A DNA stretch of 64,000 nucleotides from Liopterus haemorrhoidalis (lineage: Eukaryota > Arthropoda > Insecta > Coleoptera > Dytiscidae): NCBI GenBank assembly GCA_963971575.1, contig OZ020616.1, forward strand, positions 55,721,201 to 55,785,200, in the 5' to 3' direction. Positions within the stretch are counted from its first letter, which is position 1, and each line of letters begins with the position of its first letter. The position numbers were made by a program, and so were the translations under genes. The notes beneath the pieces are model-generated. The model ran no database searches. It was given only the letters and a program-made list of their open reading frames with translations, and had not been told where the DNA came from. Positions 1 through 10,177 of the stretch are shown here, piece by piece.

Positions 1-300
1 TCTTCTAGTCTGGTGTGTTACATAACTATAACTTTTGTAAATAGTCAACCAAAAAACAACAAAAAATGCGTTATTTTCCGAAAACATAATCTGATCAAAA
101 ATTCCTGTTGCACTATTCCGGTTCACACCAATGTATTTTTTCAGATTTTTAGTTTAAACCATCTGGGCTACATGGTGTGTGACACAATTTTGACAAAAAT
201 CGCGTCAAAATAATTTATTTTGCAAAAATAAAATTTTGATCGTTAATCCACGTAGTAATTCATTTGATACCCTACTCAGAATTTAAAAAAAATATATTTT
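1..300 (-). mobile_element. Family A (mini-me/Helentron-like) element, truncated
   Basis: Read on the minus strand this matches the central part of the better copies at 12177-13040 and 18790-19716: the shared blocks 'GAGTAGGGTATCAAATGA', 'ACGTGGATTAACGATCAA' and 'TTTTTGATCAGATTATG' occur in the same order. It runs off the left edge of the window and stops near 300, before the (GTCY)n core, so it is a partial copy. The small open frames here are not genes. Confidence 0.7.
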
Positions 301-307
301 CGCCCTA

Positions 308-345
308 AAATGTGTGAAAATTCACACTTCACATCAATTTTTTAT
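308..345 (+). repeat. 3' terminal palindrome of family A, isolated
   Basis: The near-palindrome at 312-327 (GTGTGAAAATTCACAC), followed by CTTCACATCAATTTTTTAT, is the same block that ends the family A copies at 13001, 18809 and 48152. Here it is on the plus strand, opposite to the adjacent element body at 1-300. It is therefore the end of a different or rearranged copy. Confidence 0.6.
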
Positions 346-1019
346 CAACGAGTGTAATAAAAAACTCATTGGTGTTGATCATTTCTTTAATTTAACGGTT
401 AATAACAAAAATGTGCCTTGTTTTTATTCATATTTCGATCCGGATATCCTTTAAACTTATAAATAACATAAAATTTAAATTTTGACAATTTTCAACTTAT
501 TTTTTTGTTTCTTTTCTTATGAATACTCCGAGCTTTTCCTTTTGAGGACCTATGAATTCTCTTTTCATCGTTAACGTCATGCGATCTTCTAAGCGGTTTT
601 ATTTACTGATGCTCTGAGACATAATAATGTAGAGCATAAAGCAAATGCTAAGAGCCGCAGACTCATATGTGATGGTTTTAAGACTCCCAACAAAGATTCT
701 CTATTTTAATTAACAGTGATATGTGCAGCTTTCTCGCTTGACAGACATACGAGAACGCTCGTTTATGCAATCCACAAACTTTGGAAAATCAATGCGAAAC
801 CATTAAACTTAGACGTATCGCAAGAATTAGATTTACAACATAGTTTAGAACATATGTAGGCTATTGCTTAATAAACTTATCTGTTGTATATAATAGTTAT
901 TTATGCAGTTAATGTATAAAAGAATTTCTTTCAATCGATTGCATACATTTTTCTCACAACAAAAATATTAAAAATTAGAAGCTTACTTGGCTATCGCCAA
1001 CCTGCGCTCCTACGTGGGA
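346..1019. other. AT-rich stretch, nothing recognised
   Basis: I see no open frame with coding character, no terminal repeats and no tandem repeat here. Confidence 0.5.
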
Positions 1020-1082
1020 CGAAGCCCCCGGCAGTAGTGCACAAAAGCACAATAATAAGCACACCGGGGACTTCGCCCCCGG
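1020..1082. repeat. GC-rich hairpin
   Basis: CGAAGCCCCCGG (1020-1031) pairs with CCGGGGACTTCG (1064-1075) with one G-T mismatch. A further CGCCCCCGG follows at 1074-1082. It stands out against the AT-rich surroundings and is probably the remnant of a small hairpin MITE or SINE. I found no flanking duplication. Confidence 0.35.
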
Positions 1083-2836
1083 ATTACACAATATGTAAAG
1101 TATAACGCTCTTTATTAATTTATTTACCAAACATGCTTATTTTCATTCTTAAGAAATGGATATGGCCTGGAGGAAGTATGTAGAATGCAGAAAGAAGGCG
1201 AGGATTACCTGCAAAGGATGTTGGACAGAGACAAGGAAGTACAGGACCAAGAAAGACAAAACAAGATACAATGAAGACTACCAGAAGATAAAAGGCGAAA
1301 CATTACCAAGATAAGTTTGAAAAGAATTTTTTGCAAATTGTAACGATAACGGACATCTAATTTGCACATATAATAAATTTTTCCCCCTAAATTTTATATA
1401 ATATACCAAAACAATGACACACCATTTATCCTGAAAGGATAATTTATTAACTGAAACACTCCTCGGTGACGCCTATGCATTCTTTACTTTAAAGTTTTCA
1501 GTGTTTCTCTGAGTTTCCTTGTGTTATAAAACCGGTCAAAAGTTGACGAGAAACGGCCGTATAAAGCCTACTTGATCTACACGATCATTCTATCGTTCAA
1601 AGGATCCCAGTTCATATCCCGATGATGTTAAAGGCTAAAGGCGACATCTTTTGTTGAAATAAAGTATTTTTATGATATTTTTAGGGATTTTAAAGCTTTT
1701 GAAATATAAAATATGATGTTTAAAGGGTTCACATATAAATTGTCGTCAATAAATTGCTATTTTTAGGGTTTTGTGGATATAACCAAGAAACTTATTTTAT
1801 AATAAACCTCTCTGCCTGTTGTTTTTTACCTATAATCTATTGCCATAATCGGGACACTTTAGTCTCTATTGCTGTCAGTTCTTCTATACTCGTTGCTAGT
1901 AATGTCGTCCGCAATTTCGAAGCCTTACCACTTTCTCTCCCTGTATCATTACGCCTCCAGTTAAGTTTAACTTTTCTCTCACCTGATCTAGTCCTCTTTA
2001 CTAAACTACTGAACAGATTTTACAAATTCTTTCAATTCTGAATGGCAAAAATTGTATACCAACCTTAAGCTAACAAAACCTATGTTGTCGTGGATAATTT
2101 TATCACCACCAGAAATGCCATTTGGAAGCGACACCGATAATTATTGTTATATTCATTTGAGGTTTCTTATATTTTCCCCCTAAATGTTTACTGTAAAACT
2201 GCGTTCTTCATTTGATTTTGATTGTTCTTTTTGTCACCACTTGGCGTCGCCACTTTTCGAAAGTGTATCTTGAAGAATTTTTGTAATAAAAAGTACAATC
2301 TGGATTTATAAAAAAATATACATCAATAATATTGAAATTCAAGTAACACATCTAAGTTTTATCGTTATACCATTAGTAACTCGATATTCTCGGTGTAAAA
2401 AAGTAAATGGAAAAAGAAAATGTTTTTCACGCTGGTTTATCTCGAGTAAGTGAGATACAGGACCGCATTTCCTCGCGCTCGGGAAATTAAAATTTATAGC
2501 TTAAGATTTTTAAAGTATGTTTCTGCCCAAGAGACAAGTTTACACTGTAATAAACTTGATTGAAATATATTTATTGTGCTGTGTAACATAGGGTAAAGAA
2601 AATAATAGTCACAGATTTGAATGTTATAAATTTTGATTTTTAGAAAATGTGTAAGGTTTTTACTCTTTACCAAAATACGTCCCATACTACAAAACAGGAA
2701 AGCAAAATAAAATCGACAGCATAATCTTTGAAAATAAAGTACTACATCATATCCTTGGAAACTGGATACTCAAGAATGGAAGTATCACGCAATAAATATG
2801 AAGCACGATATGTCACCTGATAAAATTATTGCATTT
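1083..2836. other. No convincing gene; short unassigned open frames
   Basis: A 52-codon frame (1156-1314, +) is rich in Lys/Arg and has the spacing C-RKKARIT-C-KG-C, but it has no recognisable family or gene context. A 95-codon frame at 1754-2041 has no coding signature. Otherwise this is AT-rich unique-looking DNA. Confidence 0.4.
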
Positions 2837-3713
2837 GTGTAGCCCAGGGGTCGGCAACCTGCGGCTCTTTTAGAAAATATTGTGGCTGTTTGAAAATTGG
2901 CTGGTTTTTATTTTAATATAATTTATTTTTTAATTTTCAACTTCCTGCCTGTACTATACAGGTTTTGTATTGTTCAAGATGTTTTGCGGTGCAATTCACG
3001 CCCGATAATTTCCCGAGTTGCTGCATATTCCCTTTTAGAAGATGTAATTTCTGATGAATAATATACTTACAGAAACATTTTTACATTTTATTATTTTTCA
3101 AAAACATAAGGACAATAACAACGTTATTAATGCATTTTTTTTTTTTGCATAGACTATTGTTAACATGCAAGAAGCTTTTGGAGAAAGATTTAAAGAGTTT
3201 AGAAAATATAAAGCTACACTAGCTCTTTTGACAAAACCAACTGAAGCAGATATTTATCACCATTCCCATTGATTAATCAGGTACAATTTGAACTTCAATT
3301 ATTGGATTTGAAATCCAAAGATTTATGGAATAATATATTCTTAAAACTTAATTCTGAACTGGAAAGTTTAGAAAGAGAAAAGTTCATTTTATCCAGCATA
3401 AGTGGACCGAAATTCGCAATCTTCAAGATGTAGATAAAATTGTTTTCGAAGCTTGGAATCGTCTTCCAGAATCGTTCAATCATTTAAAAAATTATGCTTT
3501 TGGACTACTTACAATTTTCGGATCTACACATTACTGTGAGCAAGTCTTTTCACATATGAAATTAATAGTCAGTTAAGAAGTAATCTTACTGACCTGAAAG
3601 TTGAGTGCTACCTATAGTATATATTTTTTAGCGGCTCTTCGATGTTATTGTTTTTGTTTTCAAAATAGATTTGGCTCTTTGTCACTGAAAGGTTGCCGAT
3701 CCCTGGTGTAGCC
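2837..3713. mobile_element. hAT-superfamily transposon remnant with 8-bp target duplication
   Basis: The element spans 2845-3705 and is flanked by perfect copies of GTGTAGCC (2837-2844, 3706-3713), the 8-bp target duplication typical of hAT. The ends are imperfect inverted repeats: CAGGGGTCGGCAACC at the left, and CAGGGATCGGCAACC when the right end is complemented. The interior holds a decayed transposase C-terminus (separate entry). At 861 bp it is much shorter than an autonomous hAT of about 3 kb, so it is a deleted derivative. Confidence 0.85.
3164..3610 (+). pseudogene. hAT transposase C-terminal remnant
   Basis: From the ATG at 3164 the frame reads MQEAFGERFKEFRKYK, followed by leucine-rich helices. 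Several frameshifts and stops interrupt it. Near 3467-3600 it regains similarity to the hAT dimerisation (hATC) region: GLLTIFGSTHYCEQVFSH, then an arginine-leucine block RSNLTDLKVECYL. The FGST-x-x-CE-x-x-FS motif is characteristic of GTF2IRD2/ZBED5-like domesticated and free hAT transposases. It lies inside the 2845-3705 element on the same strand as its ends. The N-terminal BED finger and the catalytic core are missing, so it cannot be active. Family assignment rests on the motif and on the 8-bp duplication. Confidence 0.65.
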
Positions 3714-3806
3714 CATTAGTAAAATCAGACACAGGGCTAGCCCTTTTGGCGTCCGGGCAAGAACAGAGTAAGCAGTGTCAATTTCAAATGATAACAGAAG
3801 AATTTT

Positions 3807-3990
3807 TTTAGGGGTTTGTAGGTCTGACCAAAAACCCTTATAGCGTCACTCATGTGTCTGTCTGTCTGTCTGCACAGTAGAAATTGTAGCCAAACGGCTA
3901 AACGTATAAAGTGAAACTTTCTTTTGCATGCTTGCATTTGGTACTTTTTGACCCATCTATAGGAAAAATGGTTACACTTTGGGTAACTCT
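3807..3990 (+). mobile_element. Family A element, 5' fragment
   Basis: It begins TAGGGGTTTGTAGGTCTGAC, continues with a short GTCT tract near 3856-3872, and then the conserved 'GTAGCCAAACGGCTAAACGT' block. The sequence loses similarity after about 3990. Compared with 12177-13040 it is 5'-intact but lacks everything after the first quarter. Confidence 0.65.
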
Positions 3991-4455
3991 GGTAAATGGT
4001 AAGCCTGGTTACCCTTTATGAATTATTTACAAATGCAATAATTTCCTTACACAACGCAGGATGTTTTTAAGGTAACGAACCTGAAAATGTGTATCTACAT
4101 TCTGTTTTTTGCTGTTATTTTATTAATGTAAAAACTGAAATGTCTAAATGATAAATATCGCAAAAAAAGTATCGAATTGTGTTTCTGTTCCCGTTTTTCT
4201 GACACTCGTCTGTAAAATAACACCATTTAAAGCAACAAATGGTAGTATATTAATCAGAAGTTCTCATCACAGAAGCCGCAAAAAAATTCATTAACACCAA
4301 CAACTAATGACATTTTAAATTACATAGAACTCACTAAAGGACCATCTCTTGTTGGTCATTTCATTCCGAGCTATATATTTCGAAGGGTGACACTCATAGA
4401 GATACAACTAAAGAGATGTATTTTGGAACAATTTACAACTTAAGGTATTACATAT

Positions 4456-4584
4456 TTGATTCTTCTTCTTCCTCAGCCTGTATCCATCCACTACTGGATA
4501 GGCCTCTTTCGTCTTATTCCCCGCATCTTTATCTTGAGCTCTTCTATACCATTGGTTCCCGGTGTACAGGTTGGGGAATTTATG
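4456..4584 (-). mobile_element. LINE 3' end fragment
   Basis: On the minus strand this resembles the 3' end of RTE/CR1-type LINEs that is widespread in insects. The plus-strand hallmark is 'CAGCCTGTATCCATCCACTA' followed by CTGGATAGGCCTC. It is cut at the right by the pogo-type element at 4587. Confidence 0.45.
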
Positions 4585-5028
4585 TACAGTAATACCCCGT
4601 TACTCGACTGCCTCTTAGCTCGACGTAAATGTCGAGAATAAGAGTCGACGGAAGCATCGCTATCCGACGCGTGATCGAGTACCGATCACGTGATACATAT
4701 TTTGGTAAACAAAGCAAAATGAACGCATGGCCAGCAGATCGCGCCTAGATATCTTGACTACAACAACTCAGATTTAGTGCAGCTATGAACTTTTTGTTTT
4801 TTGCTAAAATAAGTGATTTATATTTATAATTATGGGTCCAAAGGATAGAAATGCAAGCATAGCTAAAAGGAAAACATATACATATATGTATTTCCTTATA
4901 TGTATATGTATATATGTACATATGATTCCTTTTATTTCTTATGGAGAAATTCGACTCACCACTCGACGTAATCGCTACTCGACGCTTTTTCAGAACGAAT
5001 TAACGTCGAGTGGCGGGGTATTACTGTA
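4585..5028. mobile_element. pogo/Tigger-type MITE
   Basis: The element spans 4587-5026 with TA duplications at 4585-4586 and 5027-5028. The left end CAGTAATACCCCGTTACTCG and the complemented right end CAGTAATACCCCGCCACTCG match over 20 bp with two differences. CAGT/ACTG ends flanked by TA are typical of the pogo group of Tc1/mariner. The interior is non-coding and carries repeated GTCGAG motifs near both ends. Confidence 0.8.
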
Positions 5029-5244
5029 CTGGTCATTTTATTCGTCTTGCCCTACGTTGTGTTTTTGGGATTATGAATTCGGTTCGTCCTTGGAGCGGGA
5101 AGCTATGCCTACAAAGAAACGCAACATTCTGTAGTTCAAGACCAACTGCCTTCTCATCTTAACGGTCTCTCTCTGCCTTCGTCTGAGCTGGAATCTCAGT
5201 CTTATACAGTGCTTAGACTCGTCCAAATTGTAGACGGAGAACTT

Positions 5245-5270
5245 GTCTTCTCTCTCTCTCTCTCTCCAGT
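5245..5270. repeat. (TC)n microsatellite
   Basis: This is a run of about nine TC units. The reverse reading gives the Arg-Glu repeat seen in a spurious minus-strand frame. Confidence 0.7.
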
Positions 5271-5639
5271 TCTCATTAACATGTACATAATCCAGATCAG
5301 ACACATGGTTAATAATATAACACAGACCTCTTAATGACTGTTTGGCACGTTTAGGTCGTCCCCCTTACAAATAAATATTTTCTTCAGGATTTCAAGTTCA
5401 ATAGCCCATATACAACATAAAATAAATATATCAATTGGTGAACAGATTTAAATGTCAACTTGTGCCCAATTTTAATATGCTTACTTATGTAGTTTTTGTG
5501 TAGACCACTTAAGAAACTCGACCCTCTTGTGACACCTCACAGCTGGTCGCAGGTATAACAGAAACGCCCTTGAAGTTAATCTGTTTCTCTTAATACTTTG
5601 GAATGAGTAATAAATAATATAAATAAAAATTAAATGGGG

Positions 5640-6778
5640 TACTAGCGGCTGTACCATCACACCGGCGAAGTTCTTTGTATTGTCAAGCTAGCGTTTTTGA
5701 GATCTTCCGACGCTTCTTTTGCTTAGCCGCGGAAGCGAATGGACTATTTATTTGTCCACCTAGTTGAGTCCTGTTTTGCTATGTCTCCTGCCCAGCTCCA
5801 ACTTGAGGTTCGCAATGCGGTGTATTGCGTCTATAATTTCGCTGCCTCTTCGAATTTCAGAATTTCTGATACTGTCTCGCAAATTTGTCACACTCCATTG
5901 CACTTTGTGTTGTTCTCAGCCTGTTAGCACTTTTGGTTGCTAACATCATCGTTTCCATACCGTGAGTGGCAACAGGCAAGCAGAACGAATCATAAACTGG
6001 TTTTCAATGATATGGGAATCTCTGGATTTATTAAATTGTGTCTCAGTTTCCCAAATACAGCCCAATCAATTAGGTTTTAAAATCCTTAGAGAGTTTTTGC
6101 CACCTCCACAAACTTTTTCCATCTTCCTCGGTCACTCGGTCGATTCTTTTCAGGTCTTTGTGTACATTGTCCACCCATCTCATTCGTAGTCTTCCTCTTG
6201 GTCTGTTTGTACCTGGAACGCTATCGAATAATTTTCTCACTGGCGTGTTGTTGGGCATTCTTATGACGTATTCGATCCAACGTATTCTGGGACATTTTAT
6301 GAAGCCAATCACATCCGGTCAAATACAGCCCCGCTCAGTCTTATTCGTCGGAATATTTCTTATTATTTTGTTATCTTCTGTTATTTGGTTATTTTAACAG
6401 AGCATCATAAGATGGCCTAGGTATATGTATTCGTTTACGATTTTTAAGGGCTTATTTTCAAGAGTGAGCAGCATGATCTTCTGGTCCATTATCTTGGTCT
6501 TGGACCAATTTTCCTGAAGACCTACTCATTTGGATGGTTGGGTGGGTTCTTTTAGCATAGTGCTTAGCTCTGTAATATCGCTGCTAATGATGACTACGTC
6601 GTCGACGAAGTATACTCCATCAATGTGTATACCCTTTTCATTTAAGTTTATGAAGATATCCTCCATAGCGACGGTGAAATATTCACCTTGGCGTACCCTG
6701 ACAAGGATTTTATCAGTGATCACATCATCAATATTTATTTGGAGAGTGCAGTTTATTTTCCATAAATCTAAGTCCATT
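5640..6778 (-). pseudogene. LINE endonuclease-reverse transcriptase fossil (RTE-like)
   Basis: Read on the minus strand, conserved reverse-transcriptase blocks appear in order. VRQGEYFT (about 6690) corresponds to the GVRQGD block. FVDDVVIISSDITELSTML (about 6600-6540) is the catalytic FADD block with the first Ala changed to Val. SKTKIM and EYIYLGHLM (about 6500-6400) follow, then WAVFGKLRHNLINPEIP (about 6050), then RTTQSAMEC, NSEIRRGSEIIDAI and GRRHSK (5920-5760), with a final RWTNK near 5740. Several frameshifts and stops interrupt it, and a second LINE fragment splits it at 6064-6319. The 5' part (endonuclease and N-terminal RT) is missing. It butts against an oppositely oriented LINE fragment near 6779. 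Clade assignment is by motif only. Confidence 0.75.
6052..6331 (-). mobile_element. Nested LINE 3' fragment with 12-bp target duplication
   Basis: An insert at 6064-6319 is flanked by CAAATACAGCCC (6052-6063 and 6320-6331). On the minus strand it encodes a typical LINE ORF2 C-terminus: RIRWIEYVIRMPNNTPVRKL, then RPRGRLRMRWVDNVHKDLKR. It separates EYIYLGHL from WAVFGKL of the older LINE, which are adjacent in intact relatives. The insertion therefore post-dates that LINE. It is 5'-truncated, as expected for target-primed reverse transcription. Confidence 0.75.
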
Positions 6779-6973
6779 ACCACTGCCACACCGAAGTCCA
6801 CTTGAACAAAATCAATGTGATAGCCTCCAACCTCTGCCCTTGTGGAGAGCCAGGTACTGTTGAGCACATTTTATTCAACTGCCCCAATAATTACCAACAT
6901 TCCTCCAAATTATACCGAGAACTGGGAAAAACAATTCCGACACCATTATTCATGAAAACAATTTTATCTTGAC
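6779..6973 (+). pseudogene. LINE ORF2 C-terminal fragment (plus strand)
   Basis: The plus-strand frame reads NLCPCGEPGTVEHILFNC followed by PNNYQHSSKLYRELGKT and ends in a stop near 6973. The Cys-x-Cys...His-x(4)-Cys arrangement is the C-terminal zinc-knuckle-like motif of Jockey/CR1/R1-type ORF2 proteins. It is joined head-on to the minus-strand LINE at about 6779, so this is a junction of two separate insertions. No target duplication is visible. Confidence 0.65.
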
Positions 6974-7931
6974 CAACCCCTGAAATATGCAATATAATTT
7001 GACTCTACTTGCACGCAATAAGAAGAAATTTGTAATTCATAATGCAGCTAAGCACTGGCGGAATGGAAAACCCAAGCCAATAAACATAGAAGTAGAAGAA
7101 GTCTATACCTTTGCTAGCGCTCCACGGCAAGAAAGCAGTGGTATACGGTCACATCCTTTCTTGCAATATATATTTACTATGTGGGTCCCAGAACTGCACA
7201 TACAGGCCAAATTTCAATTTTTTAGGTCCAGCCGTTTACAAAATTAAAGATTCTTGCCTTTGTTTCATTTTCTGTACTATACATGACTTTTCGTTTTAAT
7301 TTATTTAACCTAAACTTCGTTATTCGTAGTCCTAATTTTGTAAACTTTAGCGTTAATCTCTGTAACTTTAGGGTCCATATTTAACAACCCTATTTAAATT
7401 GTGACATTGACAAACAATTTGTAAAATTCCTGTCCCAAAATTCTAACTAAATTAGTAATCAAACTCACGTGTAGACTATTTTCTTTTGACAATAGGAAAT
7501 AGTAATTCATGTGATGGTTAACACGCCTTTTGGTCCTTAAGCCCTTATATAATTAATCTTCGTTTCCAACGCTGACCCTTCATTTAAATTCCAAAGATAT
7601 TAAACCATAGAGGAGACATTAACGTATTACTATAATAAACCTAAACCAGATAAATAAATGTTTTACCCTACAATTCAGATCAAGATTTAATAATAAAGAT
7701 AGGATTATACAGAGATGAAATTGTGTACATGATTATAGAACTATAAAGACATTAAAGGGTAGAGAAGACATTAATATATTACTACAATAAAGCAGATAAA
7801 TTAACGTTTTACCCCAAAATTCTGTACAAAATCTAATAACAATAGAAGGCAATAAGGTACGAGTATTTAGAGACGAATAGAACGTATAGAACGTGTCACA
7901 CTAGAACGCAATGAACGCAAATACAGATTGC
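6974..7931. other. No gene recognised
   Basis: This is possibly the 3' untranslated part of the preceding LINE followed by AT-rich DNA. Two related segments ('ATTAATATATTACTACAATAA'-like, near 7610-7640 and 7760-7790) suggest an old local duplication. No coding or terminal-repeat signal is present. Confidence 0.4.
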
Positions 7932-8560
7932 TTAACCCTTTCCACTCCAAGCCTTTTTTTGTTTTTATTCCACCAGCTTCACTCCAAAACTGCGTTTTTT
8001 TAACTTTTAGTTTTTTTTTTTTATTTTGTAAATAAAATTGATTTTTTCTTATCTCATAACCTTTATTTTACGAGTTATTATATGATACTACATTATAATT
8101 CAATCAACTCTTATAAAATTCAAAATAACACTCAACAAAAACAAATGACCATTTGTAGAATACTGCGTCTTCACAGATCAGCGCGTTTTAGAGCTAGCAA
8201 CGTCGACAAGCAAGAAAATGATAGCGTCATTGTGTAAACCCATTAGAGAGTATGAAAAAGAACTACTCCATATGTCCTGTACTGCATACTCACCTTTGAA
8301 CGGACTATAGTGTACTTTTGTAATATCGATACCTGCGTCAGAATAAATCTATATCTACCGTAGCCGGTACTAAAGTATCTTGCGATTCTAGAATATGTTT
8401 CTTTCAATCATGATTAAAAAAATTTAGTAAAAAAATCCTTCCTATTTTAAAATTGTCCGCAAAAAGAAGTATTACACCATGTCGAGTGTCACTCGACATT
8501 GGAGCTGGTGGAACAAAATCAATGTCGAGTGACACTCGATATTGGAGTGGAAATGGTTAA
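7932..8560. mobile_element. piggyBac-type MITE
   Basis: The element spans 7936-8556 between perfect TTAA duplications (7932-7935, 8557-8560). The ends are inverted: CCCTTTCCACTCCAA at the left and CCATTTCCACTCCAA at the right (complement). TTAA targets with CCC-like ends are the piggyBac signature. Near the right end two palindromes occur: TGTCGAGTGTCACTCGACA (about 8479-8497) and TGTCGAGTGACACTCGATA (about 8523-8541), each followed by TTGGAG. The interior has no transposase. Confidence 0.85.
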
Positions 8561-8583
8561 GTCTGCCTATAATTATCTTTACG

Positions 8584-9115
8584 CTATTTGTGGCAAAATA
8601 TTCGTATCCAGAATTGGACTTCAGTTATAAAAGAGTCCACTCTCGTCCAATTGCCAGAATATAATTATATCTATTGTGGCTATATTATGGAAAAGAGATT
8701 TTTGAGAAAAATATCAAAGATAAAGATAGACCGAATTATAAACGCGACGTTCTGGGAAGAATTACAGACGAAACCAGTAGAACATTTGATTTAAGAAAGT
8801 CAAAGGAGATGGCTAGGGCATGTTCAAAGAATGGGAGATGAAAGAATAGCCAAAGCAACATTTAAAGCGCGACCAATAGGAAAAAGAAGAGGACGACCAA
8901 TTAAGATTTGGAAGGACGAAGTGAGACAAGCGACAGAGAGACGAGGAGTCAAATGTACAGATATTAAAACCTTCGCGGCAAATAGGAGAGCCTGAAAAGA
9001 AATCTGGAAAAGACCACCAAAAGATGTACCATGACTGACTTTCAAAACGCCTTACACCAAAAGGTAGAAAGGCTTAGGATTAAGTAAATAACTATTTGTG
9101 GCAAAATGTTCGTAT
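8584..9115 (+). mobile_element. 5'-truncated LINE with 24-bp target duplication
   Basis: The insert at 8608-9091 lies between two copies of a 24-bp sequence (8584-8607 and 9092-9115, one difference, containing CTATTTGTGGCAAAAT). On the plus strand it encodes a LINE ORF2 C-terminus: INATFWEELQTKPVEHL, a frameshift near 8793, then RRWLGHVQRMGDERIAKATF, RRGRPIKIWKDEVRQATERR and a stop at about 8994. The RWLGHV-RM and GRP-W-D blocks are shared by RTE/I-type LINEs. Confidence 0.75.
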
Positions 9116-9614
9116 TTAAAACTGGCCTCCTCCGTCATTAATTCTCAACGAAAATTGTGAAATATTTTTGTTTTAGTAACGTGCTGTCTACTCTATATAT
9201 TCATTTGTAGTTTCTGCTTTAAGCAGCGCTGTATATAACTTTCTTGAGGTATAAGCTCCAAAGTTTCAATTCAATTTTTTGTTTATATGATAAACAGATT
9301 CTGTCCTCTTTGGAAGTTTAGTTGAAAGTTATTTTAAACTTTAGCTAAGTTAAATATTATTTTGTAACTGCATCGGAGTTGACACTATGCAGCGAACTTT
9401 GTGCACATATGTTGTTTTTGAAAATTAATTGTATAGTTTATCTTGTTTGGAATTTAATTTAAATTTGATTGATGTTGGACAGAAATGAATTGAAAATAAA
9501 ACCCATGTATAATTAAAAAAATAAACATAACTTCACAATAGGATTTATTAATAAAATATTTTATATTTTTATATACAAACTATAATTCAATGATAATGGT
9601 TAAGGTCTTAAACT

Positions 9615-9690
9615 AGTGATGGCGAACGTATGACCCCGCGGGTCACACAGTGATCCGTTAACGATTTCAAATGGCCCGTACAAAATAAGA
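9615..9690 (+). mobile_element. hAT-like end, one-sided
   Basis: TAGTGATGGCGAACGTATGA followed by CCCCGCGGGTCACACAG resembles hAT ends of the CAGTGATGGCGAAC type. I found no matching inverted end, so only a fragment is claimed. Confidence 0.35.
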
Positions 9691-9898
9691 TCTTTGTAGT
9701 TCTGAAGATTCTAAAAAGATATTCTAAGATAACTAAAGTTGGGTCGAAGCGAGCGCATCACAAAACAGGGTAGGGAAATTGACAAATATAATAATAACTA
9801 GGTCATTACCCGTCAACAGTGACGGATTTATAATATAAAAATTTCAATTGTTTGTAGGTGTATTTGGTTTCATTTTTTAACGTATATTAATTTCGTCG

Positions 9899-10012
9899 CC
9901 AGTCAGCGAATCAGGGGACAGGGTATCACCAGTTAGCCAATCACGGGAGAGGATGTCACCTGTCAGCCAATCAAAAGATAGGGTGTCCCCAGTCAGCCAA
10001 TCACGAGAACCT
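9899..10012. repeat. 30-bp minisatellite, four units
   Basis: Units start at 9899, 9929, 9959 and 9989, exactly 30 bp apart, with the core CCAGTCAGCCAATCACGG. Each unit has a GCCAATCA or GCGAATCA motif, like a CCAAT box. The last unit is incomplete. No gene is adjacent. Confidence 0.85.
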
Positions 10013-10177
10013 TAGGTAAAATTGACGTCATAATGTTACCGACATTACATACAGACACTTGCTAATTATATAGTTAGATTATTTATTCATACATTTTTTA
10101 AGATGGGACAACGATTCATTTTTTCAGTACATTTCATTTATATTAATAAAACTAAAAATAATTTGGTACGTTAATTG

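Noticed and set aside
1156..1314. Possible zinc-binding 52-residue ORF
   Set aside because: Only three cysteines, no partner exon and no recognised family. It could be a transposase tail but cannot be supported.
6530..6805. Plus-strand frame opposite the reverse transcriptase fossil
   Set aside because: It is the antisense of the FVDD-containing remnant. The conserved RT blocks are on the minus strand.
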